NCBI RefSeq assembly: GCF_013403245.1
Contig: NZ_JACBNQ010000017.1
Coordinates: forward strand, 1-64,000
DNA: 64,000 bases
Direction: 5' to 3'
From: Sedimentibacter hydroxybenzoicus DSM 7310
GTDB lineage: Bacteria; Bacillota; Clostridia; Tissierellales; Sedimentibacteraceae
Positions 45,402 through 53,616 of the stretch are shown here, piece by piece. The translations under genes were made by a program, and so were the position numbers. Each line of letters begins with the position of its first letter. The stretch's first letter is position 1. The notes under the pieces were generated by a model that saw only the letters and a program-made list of their open reading frames with translations, did not search any database and had not been told where the DNA came from.

Positions 45402-46586
45402 ATGGCTGCAAGCTTAGCAGTAATTTTATTATTGGGATTACCGGCAAGAAAAATATTCGAGAAATTGAAATTGCCTGGGTTGATAGGAATGTTAATATTG
45501 GGGGTTCTTATAGGACCATATGGTTTTAATCTGCTTCAGGAGGATATGCTTAAAATATCAGCAGATTTAAGGGGAATTGCTTTGATTATCATTTTATTAA
45601 GAGCGGGATTTGGAATTGATAAGGATGATTTAAAAAAGATTGGTATAACTGCATTGAAGATGAGCTGCATACCAGGACTCATAGAGGGTTTGTTTATTGC
45701 CGCTGCATCGATGTACTTTTTGGGATTTACATTTAGTCAGGGTGGAATGCTGGGCTTCATTATTGCTGCTGTTTCCCCTGCTGTTGTAGTACCGGCCATG
45801 CTTGGATTAATAGAAAATAATCTTGGTACTAAAAAGGGGATACCCGCCTTGATATTGGCAGGGGCATCCATTGATGATGTCTTTGCCATTACAATATTCA
45901 GTGTTTTTTTAGGATTGTACAGCGGTTCAAACATCAACATAGGTGTGCAATTGTTAAGTATACCTGTATCAATCATATTAGGTATTGTTACCGGAGTGAT
46001 TATAGGATTTGTGCTCATAGTAATCTTTAAAAAATATCACATCCGTGATACAAAAAAGGTACTGCTGGTTCTTGGATTCTCCATACTGCTTAATCAATTA
46101 GAAATTGTATTAAAGACTAAGCTGCAAATTGCTTCACTGTTAGGAGTAATGGCAATCGGATTTGTTATTGCTGAAAGAATATCTGACATTGGCAAGCGTC
46201 TGGCTGATAAGTTCAATAAAATATGGGTATTAGCGGAAGTATTGCTGTTTGTATTGGTAGGAGCACTGGTAGATGTAAATGTTGCATTAAAAGCAGGTGG
46301 AATAGGTATTGTCATAATATTAATAGGGCTGACAGGTCGCTCAATAGGAGTAATAATTTCCTTATCAGGAACAGAATATAATTGGAAGGAAAGATTGTTC
46401 TGTGTTATTGCATATTTACCTAAGGCTACTGTTCAGGCAGCAATGGGCGCAGTTCCATTATCATTGGGAGTAGAGTCAGGAGATGTAATTTTAGCTATTG
46501 CAGTTTTATCTATACTAATTACTGCACCGTTAGGTGCAATCGGAATTCATTATTCGGCAGAAAAACTATTAGTGGAAAAAAATTAG
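45402..46586 (+). CDS. Cation:proton antiporter family protein, fluoride-controlled
   Basis: A 394-residue polytopic membrane protein with about 11-12 helices and the Na+/H+ exchanger (CPA) fold: GLIGMLILGVLIGPYG near the N-terminus, AAVSPAVVVPAMLGLIEN (about 127) and the ASIDDVFAITIFSVF segment with adjacent aspartates (about 154). Antiporters of this kind are one of the established gene classes behind fluoride riboswitches, and probably relieve fluoride or acid stress. The ATG at 45402 follows AGGAG; the frame extends upstream through the riboswitch terminator and is not coding there. Confidence 0.9.
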   Translation: MAASLAVILLLGLPARKIFEKLKLPGLIGMLILGVLIGPYGFNLLQEDMLKISADLRGIALIIILLRAGFGIDKDDLKKIGITALKMSCIPGLIEGLFIAAASMYFLGFTFSQGGMLGFIIAAVSPAVVVPAMLGLIENNLGTKKGIPALILAGASIDDVFAITIFSVFLGLYSGSNINIGVQLLSIPVSIILGIVTGVIIGFVLIVIFKKYHIRDTKKVLLVLGFSILLNQLEIVLKTKLQIASLLGVMAIGFVIAERISDIGKRLADKFNKIWVLAEVLLFVLVGALVDVNVALKAGGIGIVIILIGLTGRSIGVIISLSGTEYNWKERLFCVIAYLPKATVQAAMGAVPLSLGVESGDVILAIAVLSILITAPLGAIGIHYSAEKLLVEKN

Positions 46587-46665
46587 TATATGTATTAAAA
46601 TTAATGAAATTAACTTGTACATTTTGATAATGGTCTATGATAAGATATAAATGAGAGGTATTGCT

Positions 46666-47199
46666 ATGATTTCTGAGGTTAAATTAATAAAAGCATTAAT
46701 AAAAGGCAGATATGAATGCTATGTAAAAAAGAATTCTGAATATAACCCATATGTTAAATCTGAATTATATGATTGGGATTTCAAAATAGAAATAGATGAT
46801 TTGATATTTACGGACTCTTACAGGGGTGTTAATCCTTATAGCGGTGTAGAGTATGTATATGAAAAAGGTGGTAATACTCCTGTTTGGTCATGTGATTATG
46901 TAGGATACGTAAATCAGGATGAAAAGGTATCATCCGGGGAAATCTATAAATTTCTGAAGGAAGCAAGAGGGAATCATTTGTTGAATTGTCAGGATAATTT
47001 ATTTTCGGATTATACTTATGAAAATGAGATATTTAAATATGAAACCTTTTTTCAAGGTGATGTAAGCTCATTATTACAAATTGAGAACTTTTATTATACT
47101 TACAGTAAAAGCGACCGACACCAAGACAAAAGATTTGGGTCGTCTGCTTATATGAATTTATTGGTGGCACAACAAATGACAGCTGGCAGGTTAAAATAA
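46666..47199 (+). CDS. DUF5680-like protein with repeat-derived C-terminus
   Basis: A 177-residue soluble protein. Residues about 10-120 resemble the DUF5680 domain (DLIFTDSYRGVNPYSGVEYV, then NTPVWSCDYVGYV). The start at 46666 lies behind GAGAGG; an ATG 15 bases earlier overlaps that site. The last 33 codons (from about 47099) lie in a palindromic repeat also found at 54822, so the natural C-terminus has probably been replaced. The upstream gap is only 79 bp, so it may share the fluoride-controlled transcript. Confidence 0.6.
   Translation: MISEVKLIKALIKGRYECYVKKNSEYNPYVKSELYDWDFKIEIDDLIFTDSYRGVNPYSGVEYVYEKGGNTPVWSCDYVGYVNQDEKVSSGEIYKFLKEARGNHLLNCQDNLFSDYTYENEIFKYETFFQGDVSSLLQIENFYYTYSKSDRHQDKRFGSSAYMNLLVAQQMTAGRLK
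47099..47153. repeat. Imperfect palindromic repeat, copy A
   Basis: About 55 bp starting CTTACAGTA, with inverted arms (AAGCGACCGACACCAA opposite TTTGGGTCGTCTGCTT). It is closely similar to 54822-54876. This copy lies inside an ORF and supplies its last codons. Confidence 0.7.
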
Positions 47200-47315
47200 T
47201 TTCAAATATTTTGCAAAGTTTGAAATTATGAAATATAATTATGAAAACAGCTATTGTAGGAGATTTTTCTGTTTATGAAAATAATTGAAGGATTCACAAG
47301 AAGTAAAGTGCATAT

Positions 47316-47362
47316 AAAAAACTGTTTCAACCTAATAATTATAAGTTCGAAACAGTTTTTTG
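47316..47362 (-). terminator. Terminator of the sigma/anti-sigma operon
   Basis: A 12-bp perfect stem (47317-47328 with 47349-47360) flanked by A and T runs, working in either direction. The 120 bp before it hold only another AT-rich hairpin at 47201-47228. Confidence 0.75.
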
Positions 47363-47376
47363 TTCAACGTATAAAT

Positions 47377-48273
47377 TTAATAAATATATTCATTGCTTAC
47401 TAAAATATTTTTCAATATCTCTGTAGGTATTTCAAATTCTACTACTCCCATATAACCCGGAGCAACTTCATATTTATCGAAAGAAATTATCAATTTTCCA
47501 TTTGATGATATATAAAAGGATTGGTTTATTGATATCTTTTCAAATAATTCTGCCAATTCATTTTCTATACCTTCAACCCAATAAAATTTGTTCTCATCTT
47601 TATTATGCTGCTCCACCATCTGTTCTTTTATATTGCTGCTGATTATATCAACATAGCTTTCATCTTTAAAAAGACTTGGAAGAGTGATTAAAATTTCATT
47701 TTTCTTGTCTATTGTATCATATCTAAATGTAGTTGATGAAGAACCTACTGTATTTACAATATAGCGACCTACGGACAATATTTTATCTGTATCGGTTTTC
47801 ACGACATATCCGCTTGATACTCCCATATGCCCACCGCCATTTTCTTCTAAGCTTTTCATATCATTTATAAATTGCTCATACAATTCTTTATTTTCGTTAA
47901 AATATTTTTCATTTAAGCTGTTTTGCAAGCTTTTATTTTCCAATCCATCTAATGCCGGCGTTTCGATATCGACATCGTAAGTTTTTTCGCTGAATTTGTA
48001 TTCTTTAAAAGTCAAGACCTTTACGATACCACCCAAAACAGGTATATCCGATAAGGTTTCTGCCAACGCTTCATTTGTATTTATTCCTACTGTAAAAGAT
48101 ATTGCAATAACGGCTGCCGAAGCTGCAGTTGCCAATAATCTTTTAATATAAATTTTTTTGTTCATAGCTTTTTTACCTTCCTTTAACGATTTTTTAACTT
48201 TAAATTCTAATTCTGCAGGGATAGGTATACTCATGTATTCATTTTTTAGTTGATTTATTTTTTTATCATTCAT
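47377..48273 (-). CDS. RsiV-like anti-sigma factor (DUF3298 type)
   Basis: A 298-residue type II membrane protein. It has a cytoplasmic N-terminal segment (about residues 1-45), one transmembrane helix (LLATAASAAVIAISFTVGI, about 47-66) and an extracytoplasmic region with the RsiV/DUF3298 pattern (YDVDIETPALDGLEN, SGYVVKTDTDKILSVGRY, ITLPSLFKDESY). RsiV of Bacillus subtilis and its Clostridioides relative bind lysozyme, which triggers their proteolysis and frees SigV. The ATG at 48273 follows AGGAGG; it starts 16 bases after the sigma gene. Confidence 0.85.
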   Translation of the reverse strand: MNDKKINQLKNEYMSIPIPAELEFKVKKSLKEGKKAMNKKIYIKRLLATAASAAVIAISFTVGINTNEALAETLSDIPVLGGIVKVLTFKEYKFSEKTYDVDIETPALDGLENKSLQNSLNEKYFNENKELYEQFINDMKSLEENGGGHMGVSSGYVVKTDTDKILSVGRYIVNTVGSSSTTFRYDTIDKKNEILITLPSLFKDESYVDIISSNIKEQMVEQHNKDENKFYWVEGIENELAELFEKISINQSFYISSNGKLIISFDKYEVAPGYMGVVEFEIPTEILKNILVSNEYIY

Positions 48274-48289
48274 TGCTAATCCTCCTAAA

Positions 48290-48778
48290 TCAATCATTCA
48301 TTTTAATTCGCAATTTATCCAGTGATTTATATAATCTGGTTTTGATAGTATTAATATTTTCATTAAGAATTTCAGCAATTTCTTCTATTTTTAAATCCTC
48401 AAAAAATCTTAATATAATAATACTGCGATAGCTGTCAGGCAGCTCGTCAAGTGCCTTGTGTAAATCTATATCTGTATATGTATCATTGACTTCATCGATA
48501 TAAGAATATAAAACTTCATTGTCTAAAGTTATTATCTTTTTTTGCTTCCTGATACAATCCAATGAGCAGTTTACCAATATCCTATAAAACCAAGTTTTCA
48601 TAAATTCAGGATTCTTTAAAGTGTTTAAAGATATTAAAGCTTTAAATATGGATTCTTGAACAATATCCAAAGCATCATCAGTATTTTTTACATAACTATA
48701 TGCTATCCTGTAATGTTTTTCTTTGTTTTCAACAACATATTCTTCTAATTGTTTTTCTAATTTTGAACTGATTCGCAC
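48290..48778 (-). CDS. ECF sigma factor, SigV-like
   Basis: An extracytoplasmic-function sigma factor of 162 residues. Region 2 contains YVKNTDDALDIVQESIFKAL (about residues 29-48) and MKTWFYRILVNCSLDCIRK (about 60-78). Region 4 contains LPDSYRSIIILRFFEDL (about 111-127) and a helix-turn-helix with EIAEILNENINTIKTRLYKS. I prefer the GTG at 48778, with AGGTGA five bases upstream, over another GTG nine bases earlier. It forms an operon with the RsiV-like anti-sigma factor. Expected targets are lysozyme-resistance genes elsewhere. Confidence 0.9.
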   Translation of the reverse strand: MRISSKLEKQLEEYVVENKEKHYRIAYSYVKNTDDALDIVQESIFKALISLNTLKNPEFMKTWFYRILVNCSLDCIRKQKKIITLDNEVLYSYIDEVNDTYTDIDLHKALDELPDSYRSIIILRFFEDLKIEEIAEILNENINTIKTRLYKSLDKLRIKMND

Positions 48779-48907
48779 GAATTTCACCTGTCTTAATATT
48801 GATGTACATCTTAATGTGTTACGTTATTTAGACTATAATACAGTTAAAAAAGTTTTAATAATATATATTATTATAAATTATTCATTTTTTATTTTGAAAT
48901 TAAAAAA

Positions 48908-49062
48908 GGTGATGGAGTTCACCATAATTGCTTATTAGTATTACTGGCAGAAAAATTATTAGTGGAAAAAAATTAGTATATATATTACAATTAATTGGAT
49001 TAGCATGTGCATCTTGAGAATGGTTTATGATAAGAACAAATGAGAGGTTATTATATTTTCGG
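48908..49062 (+). pseudogene. Collapsed duplicate of the fluoride riboswitch-antiporter locus
   Basis: 48908-48930 repeats the 5' half of the fluoride aptamer (GGTGATGGAGTTCACC). After a short junction, 48945-49062 matches the last codons of the antiporter gene (LAEKLLVEKN and stop), its downstream region and the ribosome binding site and start of the DUF5680 gene, with scattered mismatches. The whole middle is deleted. The 363 bp between the sigma gene and the next acetyltransferase hold nothing else. Confidence 0.85.
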
Positions 49063-49141
49063 AAAATAAAAAGAAGAAAGAATAGCAGGAAAAATTAACT
49101 TGACTGTTGGAAGTATTTAATGAGGGAGAGTGAAGATTTAA

Positions 49142-49687
49142 ATGAAATTATATGATGGAGATAACGATATGGAGAAAAGCGTTATATTAATAAAACCTTG
49201 TACTAATTATAAGGATGAATATTTAGATATGCTTTCTGAATGGGAAAAATCGGAGGAAGAGCTTATACCTTGGACTTTAAATCTTGACAGTACGGATTTT
49301 GACATGATGGTAGATAAGTTGAACGGTTGGAGTAATGGAGTCGGATTACCTGACGGATTTGTTGAGAGCTCAACTTATTGGTTAGTGAATGATGGTAGAT
49401 TAATCGGAGCCATAGATATAAGACATAGATTGAATGAAGCGTTAGCATATAGGGGTGGACATATCGGCTATGGGATAAGACCAAGCGAAAGAAGAAAAGG
49501 TTATTCCACATTGATGCTGTCACTTGCCCTAAAAGAATGTGAAAAAATAGGATTGTCAAAGGTATTGATAACCTGTTCTAAAAGTAATATCGGCTCATCC
49601 AAGACAGTAATCAATAACGGAGGTATTCTTGATTCTGAGGATATAAGTGATGGTGAGATTTTTCAAAGATATTGGATAACACTTTAA
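49142..49687 (+). CDS. GNAT family N-acetyltransferase
   Basis: A 181-residue acetyltransferase. The acetyl-CoA pocket is in HIGYGIRPSERRKGYSTLML (about residues 107-126), followed by VLITCSKSNIGSSKTVINNG (about 140-159). This is the arrangement of predicted acetyltransferases with an N-terminal EWEKSEEELIPW segment. The ATG at 49142 follows GGGAGAG at 11 bases; an alternative ATG at 49169 has GGAG at 8 bases. Substrate unknown. Confidence 0.85.
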   Translation: MKLYDGDNDMEKSVILIKPCTNYKDEYLDMLSEWEKSEEELIPWTLNLDSTDFDMMVDKLNGWSNGVGLPDGFVESSTYWLVNDGRLIGAIDIRHRLNEALAYRGGHIGYGIRPSERRKGYSTLMLSLALKECEKIGLSKVLITCSKSNIGSSKTVINNGGILDSEDISDGEIFQRYWITL

Positions 49688-49733
49688 TAAAATCAATAGC
49701 AATGTAATATCAGCAGTATCAGGAGGAATTAAT

Positions 49734-50033
49734 ATGTTTTTTGACGCGTTACAGCTTATTGGGGGAGCAATTATGTCCTTTGGACAAATACCTCAGATTA
49801 TTCAGATACTAAGGACAAAATCCGCTAAGGATTTAAATTTAAAAACATTTTCTATGATGTTTACCGGAATTCTGTTAATGGAGATATATGCTATAAATCT
49901 TGTGTTAAACGGCAGTGGTGAGGCTTTTCTTATAACAAATACAGTATCTCTTATTGCTTCTGCAATTATGGTATCTTTAATTCTGAAATATGGTAATAAA
50001 CAGAACAAAACTGATACGGAAAATCAGAGGTAA
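49734..50033 (+). CDS. SemiSWEET/PQ-loop family transporter
   Basis: A 99-residue three-helix membrane protein with the PQ-loop signature SFGQIPQIIQILRTKSAKDL (about residues 16-35). SemiSWEET proteins dimerise to move sugars down a gradient; substrate here is unknown. The ATG follows AGGAGG, and the next gene begins 2 bp after its stop. Confidence 0.9.
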   Translation: MFFDALQLIGGAIMSFGQIPQIIQILRTKSAKDLNLKTFSMMFTGILLMEIYAINLVLNGSGEAFLITNTVSLIASAIMVSLILKYGNKQNKTDTENQR

Positions 50034-50035
50034 TT

Positions 50036-50539
50036 ATGAAATATGAAATTAAGGAAATGGAATCATCTGATTGGGAGCAAGTAAAAAATATTTATTTAGA
50101 AGGAATAAAAACAGGATTAGCAACCTTTCAAGGTGAATTCGATTTACCATCTTGGGAGAAGTGGAATCAAGACCATATCAGCTCATGCAGGTTAGTTGCA
50201 ATTTTGAATAATGAGATACTAGGATGGGCAGCTCTCAGCCCTACTTCAAAACGACCTGTTTATTCCGGTGTAGCGGAAGTGAGCATTTATATAAAGAAGC
50301 TGTATAGTGGATACGGTATAGGAACGGAACTATTAAATAAACTTATATCAGCTTCAGAGAAAAATGGTTTTTGGACTTTACAATCTGGAATTATCAAAGA
50401 AAATACTGCAAGTATAGAATTACATAAAAAGTGTGGTTTCATAGTAATTGGAATAAGAGAAAAGCTTGGAAAAATGGAAAATGGCATATGGCATGATGTT
50501 GTTCTTATGGAAAGAAGAAGTAAAGCCGTTGGTATATAA
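50036..50539 (+). CDS. Phosphinothricin/methionine sulfone-type N-acetyltransferase
   Basis: A GNAT protein of 167 residues with the Pat/MnaT-type features: TGLATFQGEF (about residue 28), GWAALSPTSKRPVYSGVAEV (about 62), GYGIGTELLNKLI (about 95) and NTASIELHKKCGF (about 123). Family members acetylate methionine sulfone/sulfoximine or phosphinothricin-like amino acids. GAGGT precedes the start, and it is coupled to the SemiSWEET gene. Confidence 0.88.
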   Translation: MKYEIKEMESSDWEQVKNIYLEGIKTGLATFQGEFDLPSWEKWNQDHISSCRLVAILNNEILGWAALSPTSKRPVYSGVAEVSIYIKKLYSGYGIGTELLNKLISASEKNGFWTLQSGIIKENTASIELHKKCGFIVIGIREKLGKMENGIWHDVVLMERRSKAVGI

Positions 50540-50554
50540 TTTGGGGGAATGTTT

Positions 50555-51418
50555 ATGAATATTTTGGTAATTGGCGGAACAAGATATTTCGGAATTTATC
50601 TTGTCGAAGAGCTGCTGGCACAGGGACACAATGTAACAATTGCAACGAGAGGTATTACAAAAGACAATTATGGAGACAAGGTTTCAAGAATTGTTTTTGA
50701 CAGGACAGATTCTGATAGTGTGAAAAACTCGCTATCAGGAAAATATTTCGATGTGGTATATGATAATCTTGCTTATTGTTCAAATGACGTAAAATACATA
50801 TTAGATGTTATAAATTGTAATAAGTATATCATGATGTCCAGTACTTCAGTCTATGAAAAGCATTTGGATACAATGGAGGAAGAGTTTCAAACATTGCATA
50901 AAAAGCTTATTTGGTGTTCGAGAACAGATTTTACGTATGATGAAGCTAAAAGACATGCAGAGTATGCACTATGGCAGAATTACAATTACATAAATGCAAT
51001 TGCCGTAAGATATCCATTTGTTATCGGAAAAGGCGATTATACAAAAAGACTATATTTTTATGTCGAGCATGTTATAAAAGAAATACCAATGTACATAGAT
51101 AATATTGATTGTCAGATGGGATTTATCAGGTCGGATGAAGCCGGTAAATTTATGGCTTTTCTCGCTGATAAAGATTATTCAGGCCCCATTAACGGAAGCT
51201 CTTATTGTACTATTTCTATAGGAGAAATATTAGGGTATGTTACAGAAAAAACCGGCAAAGAACCTGTTTTATCGGAAGACGGTGAAAAGGCACCTTATAA
51301 TTGTGAGCCGGAATACAGTATAAATACAAGTAAAGCGAAGAAATTAGGATTCAGGTTCAGTAATCTGAAAGATTGGATATATGAGTTAATAGATTATTAT
51401 ATTGATATAATATATTGA
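50555..51418 (+). CDS. NAD-dependent epimerase/dehydratase family protein
   Basis: An extended short-chain dehydrogenase of 287 residues with the Rossmann motif ILVIGGTRYFGIYL at the N-terminus and an SSTSVYEKH segment (about 104), where Ser-Thr and Tyr of the catalytic set would lie. The usual YxxxK is less clear (TYDEAKRHAEYAL). Sugar-nucleotide substrate not predictable. The ATG at 50555 sits 6 bases after GGGGGA; another ATG two codons earlier directly abuts that site. Confidence 0.82.
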   Translation: MNILVIGGTRYFGIYLVEELLAQGHNVTIATRGITKDNYGDKVSRIVFDRTDSDSVKNSLSGKYFDVVYDNLAYCSNDVKYILDVINCNKYIMMSSTSVYEKHLDTMEEEFQTLHKKLIWCSRTDFTYDEAKRHAEYALWQNYNYINAIAVRYPFVIGKGDYTKRLYFYVEHVIKEIPMYIDNIDCQMGFIRSDEAGKFMAFLADKDYSGPINGSSYCTISIGEILGYVTEKTGKEPVLSEDGEKAPYNCEPEYSINTSKAKKLGFRFSNLKDWIYELIDYYIDIIY

Positions 51419-51425
51419 AGTATTT

Positions 51426-51456
51426 AAGGGGAGAGGCTTTTAAGGCCCCTCCCCTT
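51426..51456. terminator. GC-rich hairpin between convergent genes
   Basis: A 12-bp stem with one mismatch (51426-51437 with 51445-51456) lies between the epimerase gene and the convergent pseudogene. T runs are short on both sides. Confidence 0.6.
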
Positions 51457-51461
51457 TAGCT

Positions 51462-52694
51462 TTATTTTATTTCTGTGCCGCCCCATTCAATAACTGAAAA
51501 ACCGCTTCTGTTAAAAGTGCTGAGCTGCTGTTCAGGAATTTCGATATAATTATCTAATGCTTTGTATGCCATGAAAATTCTCAGAATATTGTCAGGCTCT
51601 GGTGTAATGTGAAGTTTTGCATTATTTTCATATGCAGTTGTCTGGAAGGTTATTAGGTTATACTTATTTTCCTTCATCAACGGCAGCCAATACACAATAA
51701 ATTCATTCAGTTCTCTTGTGGTTAATCCGAGATATTCAAGCTTTTCCTGTAAAAATTCAATCGTATCTTCTCCCTTTACTACAAAGCCCTTTGATAAATC
51801 CCAAATTGCATTGCCCTTGCCTTCCCAATACAAATATGAGTATTCACGTCCGTCGGTCTTGTTAATAAGTGTGCCGTCGGGATTTGCAGTGACGTTCCAT
51901 CCGTTGTTATATTCAGGATATGTGCAGGTCAATCTACCTTGAAGCTCGATTTTGACAGATACATCGGTTTGAACTGTCGGATACAGATATATAACAGGCT
52001 TTGCATAATCACCTAAAAATCTGTATTCAAAATACTGCTTACTGGGATTATATGAACCTAAATAAAAGGAATCAACTAGGTAGGCAATGTTGTAGCTCAT
52101 CATGCGTTCGGTTAGTGGAAATTTATATGATTTCGTATATGGTTCTGTCATATATTACTGTATGATAGTTATAAAGTGTATCTATATATATGAGTTTATT
52201 ATCTTCAATTCTGTAAATATCAACATCCGCAACCTCGTTATCGACATTTCCAAAGTTTACACCCACATCTGTTGAATACCTGGTCACAAGGAGCTCGGGA
52301 GTTTCATCAAAATCTAAATCCAGCAAGGTTATTCCTAAGGTTGAATCTGTGTTTATAATATTCATATTTGACATGAGGGTATCGTAGATCTGAGCCATTT
52401 CAGTATCTTTATTTTCTCTGTTATCAAACAAGAATGCCCTTGTCAACACTCTTTCCGTATCCTTAGTAAGCAGTTTACAGTATATTCACCTGAAGATGAA
52501 TCGGAATGATAAACAGGCATCCCATACATATATGCCGGGTCAACTATAACGTCAAAAATGGAGGTTGAAACTCTTCGTGCAAAACAATTTAAGGTAATAT
52601 TTTCTGCTGTATAGCCGTAAACTATATCATTGACATTATATTGAGATTCATTAAAATCAAAAACTAAATTAGTATTGTGTTTAGTTAATTGTAT
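51462..52694 (-). pseudogene. Frameshifted gene for an extracellular protein of unknown function
   Basis: Three consecutive minus-strand frames read as one protein: 52694-52455 (HNTNLVFDFNESQYNV onward, no start codon), 52449-52123 (LTKDTERVLTRAFLFD to YDRTIYEII) and 52151-51462 (MTEPYTKSYKF to EWGGTEIK). Each ends in a stop just past the point where the next takes over, so at least two frameshifts are present. The last part contains KPVIYLYPTVQTDVSVKIEL and WNVTANPDGTL, a module I have seen on clostridial surface proteins but cannot name. The N-terminus, including any signal, is missing. Confidence 0.75.
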
Positions 52695-52737
52695 TTATTA
52701 TATCACTATTAAAATTCTAAGGGAATAAATAATGTAA

Positions 52738-52770
52738 CAAAAAACCACATACAAATTGCATGTGGTTTTT
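52738..52770. terminator. Terminator of the small minus-strand gene
   Basis: A stem of 10 or more bp (52741-52750 with 52760-52769), A-rich on one side and T-rich on the other, lies 12 bp beyond the stop of the minus-strand small protein gene. Confidence 0.78.
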
Positions 52771-52781
52771 ATATAGATTGA

Positions 52782-52997
52782 TTATTTTATTTTGTTTTTA
52801 AATTCTTTTATGTCCTTGTTTGTTGGGTTGGTATATTTGAAATTTCCTGCTTTACTTTCAAGTGCGCTCGGCTTTCTCGGGTAAGTATTCGGATATAATT
52901 TATTAGAGTCATTGGTTATACCATTACAAGCACCATCAAACTTATCCATATCATTTCCTTTGCCTGTATTGCTTTTTCTTCCATTACCTTTACTCAT
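52782..52997 (-). CDS. Small hypothetical protein
   Basis: A 71-residue polar, lysine/asparagine/glycine-rich protein (MSKGNGRKSNTGKGNDMDKF) with no hydrophobic segment and no recognised family. It has an excellent AGGAGG ribosome binding site and its own terminator, so it is likely expressed. It might be a small spore or nucleic-acid-associated protein, but nothing in the sequence proves this. Confidence 0.65.
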   Translation of the reverse strand: MSKGNGRKSNTGKGNDMDKFDGACNGITNDSNKLYPNTYPRKPSALESKAGNFKYTNPTNKDIKEFKNKIK

Positions 52998-53114
52998 TAT
53001 ATTGCCTCCTTTTTTGTAAATATTTTTTCCATATTTGTGATGATTTATTCTTTAAGTTGAAAGATGAAAAATTTCTATGTATAATGAAATTACCAAATAT
53101 AATGGGGGAAGAGT

Positions 53115-53615
53115 ATGATAGAAACTATTAACTTAAATTTAATTGAGGCGAGAGAAGAAGACATAAAAGATATAATGGAAATGGAAAACCATGAGGATAA
53201 TCGCAATTTTATATGGCAGGGTACATATGAACAGCATTTAAATGAAATTATGGACAAGGATTATTTGCTGTTGATATTTAAAAGGAAGGAAGATAATTTA
53301 ACGGTTGGCTTTGCTTTAAATTATTTAGATTACAAATCTGAGAGATTTGAGTTGAGAAGAATTGCTGTTACTGTTAAAGGTAAGGGATATGGTAAGGAAG
53401 TATTGGATGCATTGATAAGATACACTTTTGAAGATTTGAAATTTAATAAATTTTGGTTGGACGTATATCCTGATAACGTTGTCGGAATTAAGCTTTATGA
53501 AAACGCAGGACTTCATTGTGACGGAGTGCTAAGACAAAATTACAAATCTGAAAGAGGATTTTTGGACCAAAAGGTTTATTCAATGCTTAGAAGTGAATAT
53601 GAGGGTTTAAATTAG
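53115..53615 (+). CDS. GNAT family N-acetyltransferase (RimJ/RimL type)
   Basis: A 166-residue acetyltransferase with RRIAVTVKGKGYGKEVLDAL (about residues 76-95) as the acetyl-CoA loop and LDVYPDNVVGIKLYENAGL (about 115-133) as the conserved C-terminal block. Substrate unknown. Its stop lies one base before the next ATG, so it is coupled to the EFR1 gene. Confidence 0.87.
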   Translation: MIETINLNLIEAREEDIKDIMEMENHEDNRNFIWQGTYEQHLNEIMDKDYLLLIFKRKEDNLTVGFALNYLDYKSERFELRRIAVTVKGKGYGKEVLDALIRYTFEDLKFNKFWLDVYPDNVVGIKLYENAGLHCDGVLRQNYKSERGFLDQKVYSMLRSEYEGLN

Positions 53616-53616
53616 T

